Positions 45,401-58,515 of a stretch of DNA of 64,000 nt are shown here, piece after piece (position 1 is the first letter of the stretch; every line of letters begins with the position of its first letter). The DNA is taken from contig CM051018.1 in the NCBI GenBank assembly GCA_027704905.1, forward strand, positions 17,355,528 through 17,419,527, given 5' to 3'. The stretch is from Muraenolepis orangiensis (Eukaryota > Chordata > Actinopteri > Gadiformes > Muraenolepididae). The notes beneath the pieces are model-generated. The model worked only from the letters and a program-made list of their open reading frames with translations. It had not been told where the DNA came from and searched no databases. Both the position numbers and the translations under genes were made by a program.

Positions 45401-48400
45401 GAGCCACTCTTGGAGAAAGCACACACTCAGACCGAGCAAAGAAATATATAAACAAACCAAAACAACAACAACAACAACAACAACAACAGAGAGACTGCCG
45501 GATTCCTCTTTTCTCCAGAACACACACGGCGCTCTCCGAGGTAGTTCCTTCTGCCCCGTTAACCCATAGCATCCTCACTATGTCTTTTTTTTGTTTCTTT
45601 TTTGTTTTGTTTTGCGCTAGCCATATCTCCACCGAAAGAATCGTCTCCCCCCCCAAAGAGCAAAGGGCAGAAATACCATTAAGCTTGGGTAGCGAACACG
45701 TCCAGTTGTGGTTCTTCTGAGTGGGTTTCAGACATGGGTGCTGGCGTTCTGGACAGGCACATGACACAATGCAATGTGTTCACTTTTGATTCTACTCCTT
45801 GTGCTGCGTTGGGTTCCCTTTGTCCTATTCTATTTATGTTTTTAAACTTTTTCCATATGCAATCTCTGCAGCACACAAAGTAAATCAGACCTGGGACTTT
45901 GTTCTGCACAAGTGCGCCTGATGTACCAAAGATAAAACCTGCACAGCCCTTAAAAGTGTTAATCTGTCATAAACAAATGGAGAAACAGTGGTTTTCATCG
46001 GGCCAATGGCTAACCAAGAGCTTTGTTCTGTAAATTGTTTTACCTGCATTTCAATGTAGTGAATGTAATATTTCATCAGATTGTACAGAAGGGGAAGCAG
46101 GAGGGCTGATGCATTTATGTTGACATGTTTTTCACTTTCAAGTATTGTTTTAATCTAAGACCTCCTTTGCAATATTTTAAAGATTAATTTATCAATCTAT
46201 TATCAAGATGGAGGGATACTTTGTAAAAAAAAACACAAAATGCAATATTAAAGTAAGTTGGAAATGGTGTTCTCCCCTGTATTTATTCTCACAAAATAAG
46301 GTAACAATTTGAAGGCTTATTTAAATCAGGCTAGATTCCTTAAATATAAAGATTCATCTGGAAATATTTGTTCACGATTGTATGGGTAAATGCATTGTTT
46401 ACATGATCTATTTAGAAAGTATTTTGCAACAGTTTGTATTGCACATAACAGACACACAGTCATTTCTTAAATTAATTTATTAACTTAAAATATAATCTTA
46501 ACATTCAAAATAGGTTTGTGTAAAAACTTGGAAGCAATTGATCATGCAAAGAAATAGTAAGCACTGTAAAATTAAGAAACTGAACTTAACAAGTTTCCAA
46601 AAGAAATCCCTATATAGTAACCTCCAGCATAACTGGTGGTGCAAAAATAACAAATAAAACGTTAAATACAGAACAATATTTATCACAATGATGAAAGGCA
46701 GATGCTAAATGAAGACCTTTATGGAATTGTAAAAAATAACCAAATACTTTGTAACAAAAATAGTCAAAGAACATATTGGGCTCATAATCTACAAGAGAGG
46801 AAGCCACCTATTCCCTTTTCAACATCCACAGTTCACTGATTATATTATGACGACGATATCATGAATCACCATTAAAAGTACACACTTTGAAATATAAAGT
46901 TAGTTTAAGGAGGGCTAGATGTTTTTAGGTTATTTCAAACAATGGACCTCCATCACACAGGTGTAGTACCAGGGGCGAAGACAGGTGTAGCTCATTAAGT
47001 TAATTATGGGTCTGTTGGCATGCCAGTGCTCCTAATTAACACCTTGAGACACACACACCTGTGTTCACCCCTACTGCTACACCTGTGATAGAGGGCTGTT
47101 ATCTAGGCATGTGGTAACTGAAGATTGAGGTAGATACTTAGCAACACAAAGTCAAACTTTCAATCACACACTCACACACACACACACACACACAGTGAGT
47201 TGTAGAAATGCGAAATTACATCTAGGACAGTTGAGTTGTAGAAATGGACAATTACATCTAGGACAGCTTTAGAAATCAGACAATAACAGAATCATCACTG
47301 ATCTGATACGCCATGGAACCATGCTCAGAGTCACTTTTCAAATAACAAGCTCATTTATATCAAGCTTATTTAAAGTAAAACGCTATGGTTAGAAGAGAAT
47401 ACAAGACATGACATTTTTGGATTACGTTCATTGGCTGCTATTCAAACAGGCTTCACAAATGATTTAAGAACTGTGTGTTTTGTTCTAAACTACGACATGG
47501 GACTAGTTTATGTTCAAATGTGTGGCAATGGTAGCGTCTGCTTTCCAAACAAATAAATGACCTAGGATGACGCAAGACAACGTTGCTGTTTGACATGGCT
47601 GTCATGTTGTGTCTTTCCTGTATGTAGTACAATTAGGACACAAAATAATGCCAATGCCAACACTATATACAGTATATTCCAAATAAATTCGATGTATGAT
47701 CTATTTTTCGCCCTGCAGTATAAATTGGCATAGTGCTGGTTCACATCAAATATTGAGAAAATCTCTCCAAGTTTAAGTTGCACATAACATGTACAGCAAC
47801 TCGGGTGCATACATAATTCCCTCCAGCAGGGGGCTCTTTCACATCACAGAAAATGACTGCAGCGGAAATTCCATATTTTTTTTTTTGCCTAATGACATCA
47901 TTGATAGCCCCACCCTTGCGTGAAGAAATGCTTAAATAATACCATGTTTAAAAGCAAAACTTATTTGTGTATAAGTGTGTGTATATAAATCAAATGGAAA
48001 AAAAAATGTGTTAGACTTAGTGTTCTCAGAAAAAAGAATCCAAATAAACCAAATGTTTTAAATAAGCCGTTCAATAGTATTCACAGCAGAAAGAAAGAAA
48101 AACAATTCCCACATGTAAATAAATAAAGAAAAGTACGAAAATCAAATCCTGAAAAGACGCTAGTAAAGCTCATCTGAAAAGCTTTGAGAGCCTAAATTTG
48201 AAGCAGAACATGAATTGATGCTCTGGCTCATTTAACCACTGCATACTAAATCGACAGCAGGGAAACCATACGCAAGGCATCTTAATTGAATTTAAACCAC
48301 GACAGACTTTGCAAACTGTTCTTACTACTTCCCAGAGTTCACCAGTGCAATACTATTCTCGCCTCAACGCTTGCATCCACTCACTCTTGATTGGCTGTCA

Positions 48401-49546
48401 AACATGAAACGTGAAGCTTAAACAAAACATCTAAAATTCCAGTCTTAAGACGAAACAGGTTCACATTTATCACAAGTTCAACCGGGTGGAAAACCGGATG
48501 TCCCAGGCACTGACATCCGGTTGGTGCCACTGGTTGAACTTGGGAGCAGTGTTATAAATAAATAAAAAATAATAACGGTTCAAGTAGATTTGAGGAGTTA
48601 AGTGTAAGTAACAACCGCTGAGATGGACCCCAGTAGAATACAGTAAGTTATGTGGTATGGGTGGAAAACATCTTGAAAAACTATACACGTACTACACACA
48701 GTGGAGGAATTATAGCAAAACACTATGTAAACGATAGTCAGCGAACGCCAGCTTCTGAGAACAACCGCGCTACGCTATCTACGGAGAGGGGGGGGGGGGG
48801 TAACGTACAACCGAGAAGCTTAAATGTATCATTACAAAGACAACTTGCTTTTGCAATTATACCTTCAGGTCCCATTATTCGGCCCATGAAACAGGAGATT
48901 TAAAGGAACACTTATTCCACTCCCCGAGGCTAACTCATAGTAGACGAAAGGACTCACCAGTTAGTGTGCGAGTGTGATATTCTGTCACTTCGAGGATATA
49001 CACACGGCATCGAACACGCACTACATTCTGCTCATCGAGGATCGCTTTGCACAACTGGGGCCGGTTTAGTAGTTGTTGTCTGGCGTTCGCTGGAGCTGTT
49101 TGGGTGTATAGCGATAACGATTAACCGCGTTGATGTTCTTTGAATGTTCCAGCTGAAGGCCATTTGATCGTACAGAACACCGAGCGATTCATTCTGGCGT
49201 TTTTTGTTGTTGTTGTTGAAAGTATAAAAAAAGGAAAAAGAAAGAAAGAAAGAAAGAAAAAAAGTAATTGTCACCCAAGCGCTATGAACATTATTATTAT
49301 TATTAACGGATATCCATGCTACATAAAACTGGATATTATCTACCACTTAAAATAGATATGCACTCTGCTATCATCACGTTGTCCTGCACTTTGGTTTGCA
49401 TATAGATTCGTACGTACGTATGTTTCAACACCTACACATTTCAAAAATATGAAAAACGCTGAACTCGCCCTCGCTCGCTCGTTTGCGCGCACACACAAGG
49501 AGAAAAGACATGCGTGGAGAATAGAAACAGATTAACACACACACAA

Positions 49547-49633
<87 letters not shown>

Positions 49634-50087
49634 ACACACACATACACACATATACACAATATAGTTGATTTGGTGGACAGATTAATGCATAGCCATGCCA
49701 GAAAAAAAACAGGTATTCGAGAGAACTCGCAATGAAACATGTTTCATGGCGCTAACGTGAGTGTGACACGGTGATGATCAACATGGAATGCATTATAGAT
49801 CGCAGCAGAGGTTGTGAAAGAAAACCACAATAAAATCATTACAAAAAAATACAGCATATCAAAAGAAAAATTCAGATATATTTTCTATTGCTGTTAGGTT
49901 AACACGCACACACACACACACACAGAAGAAAAAAAAGACCTCCACCCCTTGTAATTAAAATTGCAACCGCCGTCGACCATGGTAAGGTCATCATGAGATC
50001 GTGTCTCCATGAAACCGTTTTTCTCTCTCTCTCTGTGGGCGCTTGTTCTCTGAGCGGACTTGAGATCGGGTCTTCGGGGGAACCAGC
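45401..50087. other. Convergent 3' regions of col9a1 and col19a1
   Basis: No further coding exon is seen. From the left comes col9a1 3' UTR; ATTAAA at 46247-46252 is a candidate signal. From the right comes probable col19a1 3' UTR, for which AATAAA on the minus strand at 46481-46476 is a candidate, implying a 3' UTR of about 3.6 kb. COL19A1 is known in mammals for a long 3' UTR, which agrees. CA repeats occur at about 47172-47192 and 49555-49628, and poly-G at 48789-48800. Neither transcript end is proven. Confidence 0.4.
49555..49628. repeat. (CA)n microsatellite
   Basis: CA run of about 74 bp in the presumed col19a1 3' UTR, 460 bp beyond the stop codon. Confidence 0.93.
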
Positions 50088-52025
50088 CTAGCCGTTACGC
50101 CGGCTCCGCAAGGACGGAGGGAGGCAGTCACTGGGGTCGCACCTCCCAGGGGGGCCGTGAGGACCCTGGGTTCCAGGGAGGCCCGGAGTAGAGACCCCCG
50201 CTGGGCCTGGGAACACAGCATTAACCGAGAGAGAGATTATCAACTTAGGTCATTTTTCTTTCAGGGGGGAAATGGTGATGACCTCCGCCCAATCGCAGAT
50301 GGGAGAAGGTTATGTTTGGGGCCATATTTGTCTGTGAGTCTGTTTGTTTGTTTTTCTGTTTGTTTTTAGCAAGCTAACTAATATACAGAATTTGAGTATT
50401 GATGAGTATGAATATAAAAAAAAAAAGCTTTAATTGGCCAGAGCCAATTAAGCCCTGAAGAGGATCAGCTGTGGCTGTTTGTCTCCTGGATCCAAATCCA
50501 GATCCAGGAGACTTTTTGATGTGGTGTAGGTATGCCCTCTACTGAGTTCCCTCTAGTTTGTCTGTTTGTTTGTCCGTTAGCAAGATAACTAATAAAAGTG
50601 ATGCATGGAATGTTCGTCCTTTTGTTCGTTACTTTTCGGTTTCGCTAGCTAGTTAGTAACACAAGACTATTTCATCGCTCAATGATATGCGTTCTTGTGC
50701 CTTTGTTGTTATGTTACACGTATGTTTACACAAATGTAGACCATCTTAATGTGCTACCTGGTGCGCCACTAGGTCCTGCTTCTCCTGGTAAACCCAGACC
50801 AAGCTGACCACGCTCTCCTTTCTGACCTCTGTAACCTGAGGAGACAAAAGAAGAGGAAAAACATGTTGAAATTGCAAGAAGAAGAAGAAGAAGAAGAAGA
50901 TGAAGATGTCAGTAGGATTAGTACAAATGCCAGTGTTTTTTCTCTGTAAAGGTGAGAGTGACATTTCCCCCCGAAAAAGAACAATCTTGGTCTCCATCTA
51001 GGCAGCGTGTATAGATTATTTCCTCCATGCTGTGTCCTGATGTGAAGACTCAATCCCACTCTCTCTGTCTCTCTTGTCGCTGCTCAGGCTACAAGCAGCA
51101 CCAGCAGTGGAAGCCAGCTTGAAATAGGCCACTATGAATTCCCAGTTCACGGTTGCCAGTGCTTTGAATAATACAAAGCTCACTGACACACTGTCAAAAT
51201 ACACACCATCAAACAAAGTCATCTGCCTTTGTCTTGTGGGCGTGGAAGGCAGCATGGGTTTGCATGGCCTCCGCTGTCATCAACACCAAAGCTTTGAACA
51301 TCACAACACAACAAAGACGATCCTTGTCAACTAGAGGTCAGACTCGCGGCTCAGCAAGGAGACTCGGGGTACGACGTAGGTGCACATGAATGTCCCATTT
51401 TGTTTAGAATATTGAGCTTTTCATCGTCTAGCTACTTATGTATTTTTACCTATGCCTTAAAAAATGAAAGTGAAAGTCATCCATGTCACAGATCATCACA
51501 GCCAGGCGACCTACGTGCTACCTACATCCCTGGACGGACACGTTCACAGACGATCACAGTAGACGTCCCAGGCGTTCACACACTTGAAATAACATCATCC
51601 GAAAAAATATATAGCGGGGAAAAAATGATCAAATCAGGCACATGCTCGTCAGGTAAAAAGACATGAAGTCCACTGTTGGCAAAACACACACACACACTAA
51701 TGCACACACGCACACACCACACACACAAGCTGTATCGTCACTACATGCTGAATCATACCAAGGAACAACAACAAAGCACCGTTCAAAGTGGCAGCAGCCG
51801 CAGCGTACCCATTCATGACTCACAGACCCGAGACCAGCTGGCTTGGATGGAGTGAATCAGAAAAACGTATCAAGCCTTGCACCACACAATTCACCCTCCC
51901 CACCCCCCGAGCCCGGGCCGGCCCACCCAAGGGAAGGAAATGCTTCAGCACTCACAGGGGGCAAGAGTAGAAAAAATAAAGAAAAAGGCTTAGAAATGCT
52001 CAGCCTTAGAAAAGAGAGAGTGAGT

Positions 52026-52076
<51 letters not shown>

Positions 52077-52303
52077 GGCAATTCACACATTTGCCACAAT
52101 AATGAGACTTCTCTCAAAACTCACGGGTGCCTCAGGCATTCTGTGGGCAGAGGTGGCGTTCCGTGGCGTACGCTGTACCGTTAGCGGGAAAAGGGAATAC
52201 TTGGATATCACACGCGGAAACAAACTATCAGGGGTGCTGGAGATTGGTGCACTCACTGAGAAATCGAAAAAATGCCACAGCGTGTCTTTACAGGGTGTGT
52301 GTA

Positions 52304-52343
<40 letters not shown>

Positions 52344-55300
52344 TTTGAAAGCCAATTGCAGCAAACATTTCTGGAGGCACAGTTGTTGCTGTTGTTGTGC
52401 TGCAGACTACAATGCTACTATAGCGTTTGCTGCCACAAAGCGTTTTCCTCTGTAGCCGGTTGATAGCATTGGTTGATAGCATAGCAGAGGTTGATGTAAA
52501 CAACCGTAACTGTATGGCAGCTCTTCATTCACGGTCTGTCTGGCAAATCAAAAGGAGGAAGACTGAGGCATGAAGGACTCAAAAAGCCATGGGATGATTC
52601 ATCGGCACGGGGCAAAAGAATGGGCTAAATAAAGAACCTCCAGCCGGTAATGATATCTGGTTGTGTAATAAAGCATATTCAAAACAAAGCATTAAGAAAC
52701 ATAGGTTTAACTTAGCTCAGAGTAACAATAGATAGAAAACAAACAACAATATCAACTTCACAACACAACACACCAATAAATAATGTACATGAACAAAAAT
52801 GATATATAATAACAGACTAGTAGTAACTGAGCCCTATCAATGACAATGAAGTGAAGGATGATGAATGATGTGAAGGCTTGATAGGATTCAAAAAAATCTC
52901 CACTGCATTACATACTAAACTAATAATATAAACTACTATCTAAACATATTAGTTAAATAACAAAAAAACAAACCTTATTCTAACAGGTATCAATAATCAT
53001 AATATAACCCAAATTCAATTGAGACACAAACAAAAACAAAAGCAAAAGAAAGTGAATATTACAGAGGGGACATTCTTCACCATAAACTAGTCAATTTGGC
53101 ATATTGGAGAAAGTCAAATTGAATATTCTGGAGAAACGCGGTCTCCGGTGGAGGATGACGAGAAATAATGAGGAAATATCACCCCTAAACCTTCCAACCG
53201 AGAGGCGGTGTCGGAGTCCACGGAGACAGGTAAGAATGCTCTGGCTCCATTCAAGAAAATACCTTTCCCTTTAATTTTGCATTAGTAATTATTTGTAAAA
53301 AAAAGATGCATTTAGGATCACCCATTAATGTTTTAGTAGTTATGTTTTAGTCGTTTTTCAGTTTTGTTTTTGTAAAAAAAATGAAATTAAAAACCAAATC
53401 TAAGGAATAACAATGTGGAACCAGAATCAATATGGGTGCCAATGTTTATATTGTCACTGTAGCTTCCATCTACTGCTGCCTGGGAGCAGTTGTTGGTGTG
53501 TTTTCTTGAATAAAGTGAGGTAGATACAATTCACAAAGACGGGTCAATGTGCTTAGTTAGCTTATTTCTTTAGTGGTTCTTTTTTTAGTTATTTTTTTAA
53601 TGCACTTCAACACACAAACACACAGCCATCGCCGGAGGAGTTCGACATAGGGCACAACACGCTTCTAAGAAAAAAGTCTTAAGAGAAAAAAACCGTAAAT
53701 AAATAACGACGTATATACGTAGGTATACAGCAGGGCGGGCTAAAAAAACATTACAGATGCAAACACGTCAAGACGGTAGTATCGCGGCAAGAGGGAGACT
53801 GTCCACCCTCTGGGTTCCGACTGTCTTCCCTTTTGTTCCTAACGCTCCTTTCTGCACCAGCTGTACAGCTGTTCTTTTCTGTCCACAACCGATATCACTT
53901 TCACTTCTCAGCCAAATTCTTCCTTCCTTTGTCTTCATGTTTTCCCAGAGAGAGCCGCTGCACTCCACACTCCTGGGCCCCTTCCTTCCTCTGCCGCCCG
54001 CCCCTCAGTGTGCCTTGATATATAGGTCTAGCAAGAGAGAGATAGCCATAAATCCCTATAACAGGGCCTCAGCCCACGATTACATGCCCCATTCTACCGC
54101 ACTACATCCACGCTTTTTCATTACAAGAAGAAGAAGAGGAAGGGGATAAAAAGGAATTGCATACAGTCTGCCTACAGTTTTTCATTCACAAAGTAAAGTA
54201 ACAATTCAAAGCAGGATTATGTCATGTGAACGGATACCTCTGTGTGTAGTTGTGGAAAAGGCATTTTGCGAAGCAATTTTGTAGACATGTAGCTACATAT
54301 TGTGCATCAGATAAGACTACTATTCAAGTCAGACTGGTAAGTGTAATTAAAGCACCCGTGAGCACACTCAATTGTATGCACATACACCACAGACATAAAC
54401 CACCACACTTTTATGACATCATCTCAAGGGTTAATGCTCCCTGTATATAGCTCTAAACAACCAATGGTTAAAGATGGTAGAAATGGGCAGTTAAGTGAAG
54501 AAATGGGGCGAAAGGGTAGTTCATTTGTTTATAATGTGTTACATTTTATAAAAAAAAATATTGGCCCCTACCTTGAGAGCCAGAGGGTCCAGGATCTCCT
54601 GAAGGGCCTGGTGAACCGTCCTTGCCTGAGGGCCCAGGGGGCCCCTGCTGAAGTTGGGACGCCAGAAGGCCGGCCGGCGTCTTTTGCAGGGCGGTATGGC
54701 TGGATATTTTTTCTATCAGACAAAATCATCACATTCATATTGAGAAGATGTGTGTTGCCTAACATAATGCAAGGTACACAACAGGATACCTATCCTGACT
54801 CTGGTCAGCAAAGCCCCAATTTTGGGATGGTTCCAACTATGTTTTGTTTGTTTGTTGCTAGATTATCTTGTGGTATGTTAGGATAATATTGACCATCAAT
54901 ATTTAGGATAGGATATCCTGTTGTGTGGGGTGGTTGGGGGGGGGGGGGTGCCCCGAAGACAGCCGAACGTGGGAAAAAAAGGTTTGGAGAATCAGAATCA
55001 GCACTGGGTTGTTTCGGGAATGGAAGATTTTATTGGACTGTAACCCACAGAAGACAAATCACGTTGCATGAACAACAATCCACAAATATGTTCTGTACTG
55101 CTTTGTTAAATTATATCCACGCGCACATTTCTCAAATTCACAAATACATACATTTAACTTGTAAAGTCTAGTCTATTCGCATTTCTGGATCTCGTAGAGT
55201 TTCGTCCCACATTTGTACCGTAGCAGATCTGTATAATGTGGATGGGTATGTCGCATACACCTGTAGACGCCACATGTGCATTTGGGTGTTTTAGTTATTA

Positions 55301-58300
55301 AGTCATTTATAAAATATTACACATAGTACTTGCACAATGTGGTGGAACATATATCCGCTCTACAGTGTCCTTAAAAAATCCTTGTCGGTCATTAACGGAA
55401 GTATTTCCTGTTTCCTGTTTCCAATGTTCTATCTCTGATTTCCGAGATTTTCTATCTCTGAGTGCAAAATCCATTGTCACAGATCACCTGTGCCCTACAG
55501 AAATATAACGTTGAATTACTTTGACATAATACAATAGGGACCTTATTGTCTTACTACTTGCTGACAGTGGCGATACAAGTGCTAACGTAACACCTCAAAG
55601 GAAGTTATCTCTAGGTGCAAGGATAATTTATACAATGGCCTTTTGAAATTACCAATGTGATACAGTAAAGAAGACTTGTTATTTGTTATATTCTTGGGAT
55701 TCATATTTCCACGACACTATTACATGGTGCATTATTAAGCAATCAGTCACATTTATTTTTAAGTTTTGTAACTTTTATTGAAAAATCAACTTTCAGTAGA
55801 AAGACAAGAGCACGTCACGTTCAGTAGAAAAAAACACAAATGGTCATAATTAGCATCAGCGGTGGCTGTGGGCCAGGTACACGGCCAGCGTTTACAGGGC
55901 ATGGCAGCGAGCGGTCCTGCAAGGGACTTGTAGAGTGGGCTTCTATAAAACAGAATGTCCACGTTTACAACACAGTAAAAAAAGAGTCTCATTCATTGGT
56001 GTTACTCAACATTTGGTATTAAGGTTTATCCTCATAGTTAATAATAGGAAGTGGATGATGATTTATGTACTGATCACTGAACTATGGTGAGAAACTCTAC
56101 GGTATCAAAATACCACAATTATGTGTTTATCCAAAACGGACTAATAAACTTTAAATTACCTAATTGCTCCTTCTGACATCCTTTATTGGCTTGGTGGTGG
56201 TCATTAAGCATACTGGACATGGCCTCAGCATCTATAAGGTCATACAAGAGTGCTGAGGTCAATGCAAAAATATAATAATAAATATAAAATATAAAAAATT
56301 AGGTTTTTCATGCACGGTTTTTGGCTTATGTCAGTGTTGTATTTGATCGAAACTGTCCAGACATAAAACAATTATAAACTCTAACTGATAACTGCCTTCA
56401 TCAGGAACGCAAAATGACTCAAATGTGTCAGTGTTCCTCTGAACTGTGGTAATTAATTAATGAATTAATGAACGTTACTCACCTTCGTAATGGAAGATGT
56501 AGCTGGACACGTAAATTTACGTAAAGCCCTTCCCTAGCTGAGAGGTCGGAGCTCGTCAATACGATGTGAGTTAGACAGAGCCACCGTGCTGCTCCAACTA
56601 TAGCTGGCTAATCGAGCGTCAAGAAAGACGAAGGCACTATTTAAACGAGCCGTTGGAGGCCAAAGGAGAAGGCTACGGACCAAAGACGGAAGTCAACGAT
56701 CTAGACCGGTGGTTATATGTCGCGCTACATCGAGCTAGTGGACAATTCTGTAATATTATAGAAATTGTCTTCATTTGTAAAACGAAGCTATGATAGACGC
56801 CAGACAAACCAAGGCAGGCAAGACGACACTTAAAATGTGCTGCGTACGCATTCCACATTTTACGCATTAGCTGTGGTACAAATCGGACAAAACTACGAGA
56901 CCCGCAAATGCGTACTGGCTACTTCACGTGTAAAATCATGTGATTGTAGATCATCATCATTTTACAAGACACAGGTTAAAAATCCATATTTGTGGATTTT
57001 GAACTATTTGTGTGGATATCATATTCCAAAAGTACAAAACCTTGGTGGATTGCGGTACGCGCGCAGCGTGACGTGTCTTCCGTGGGTTACGCATATTCAA
57101 GTCTGATAAAAACTTGCGTGCATCCCCGATTTTACAGATCAGGAGTGGAGCATATTGGGACACCTTGGGACATCCATACAACTGAATGAAGCAACTCAGT
57201 GAGTGGGGATATCATTTTACAAGACGCAACTGAAACAAATATGTGGATTGTGAATATTTGTGTGGGTTTCATTTTAAAGACACAAGTAAAAAAATGTGTT
57301 TTTGTGAATCGAGAAATATTGGTGTGGATATCATTTACAAGCACGTTACACAATATTTGTGGATCCTGGTACACGCATTTGTGAATTGTCTTCTGTGGGT
57401 TACACAATAATAAAGTCCAATAAAGACGTCCATCAAATCATTATCGTTGAATCAATCTTCATCTATTGTGTTTCAGTTTTTTTTACAAAATTTGAAAAAA
57501 ACATGACAATTCTCATGACAATGAGAATACCAAATACATATTCATATTGAGGATACTTCTGGTCATACCCCAATGCGATCGTGTGTATTCCAAAATGCAT
57601 ATTCATGTTTGCGAATGTTTGCAATGTGATGATGTCAATCATCTAGAATATAATTGGGGGGGTGGGGGGGGGTAGGGTAGGAAAATAAAAATGTAAACCT
57701 CTACCTTCAAACACCCGCAAGACTTCATTTCGGATAAACATTTTAATTTCCTCCATGGAGTCGGCATCGTTCTGTGTGGGGGGGGGGGGGGGGGGGGGGG
57801 GGGGTGGGGGGGGAGGGGGGGAGGCAACACATAAGCATATCTTTACCAACACGGGGAGGGCTCAGCGGAGAGAGACAGCTGTTATTAGTGATTTATTCAC
57901 GGTGAAACGGCGGTGCTGTAGCTGCAGATAAGGCGGCAGCTATGGCATAGAAATTGATTTAGCCGTCTGCCGTGTGCGTGTGCGTGTGTGCGTGCGTGCG
58001 TGTGCGTGCGTGTGCGCGTGTGCGTGTGTGTGTGTGTGTGTGTGCGGAAGCAGCACGAGATTCTCCTTCCACATTGTGTGTGGCGAACATAAGGCTTGAA
58101 GTCGGGAAATTATTAATTGCTTTTAAAAACTGTTGAAAGAAGTTGATTTTCCTATTGTTTGGTTCAAAATAAAGAATGGATTAAAGAGAGCGACAGCATG
58201 CCAGGGACTCTCAAACACTGAGATGTGAAAACTTTCTAGTCTGCTTGTTACTGAACGCCGGTTTGTGTGATTCCTCCGTGAACTTTCCACTTCGTTTAAC

Positions 58301-58430
58301 CAATCATAGTTGTGACATTTTCAAATGGGCATATGTAGTGACTTGTATAATTGATAATACCTAGTGTGCTTTCCGAGAGATGACCATGTATTTTTACACC
58401 TCATCACTCAGTGATGAAAATAATTGAAAT

Positions 58431-58515
<85 letters not shown>

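Noticed and set aside
44985..45569. 194-residue plus-strand frame through the col9a1 C-terminal region
   Set aside because: It is a shifted frame over exons 45006-45083 and 45198-45400; the spliced frame gives proper Gly-X-Y and the NC1 motif.
54413..54886. 157-residue plus-strand frame
   Set aside because: Overlaps the col19a1 exon 54572-54644 in antisense and has no recognisable domain.
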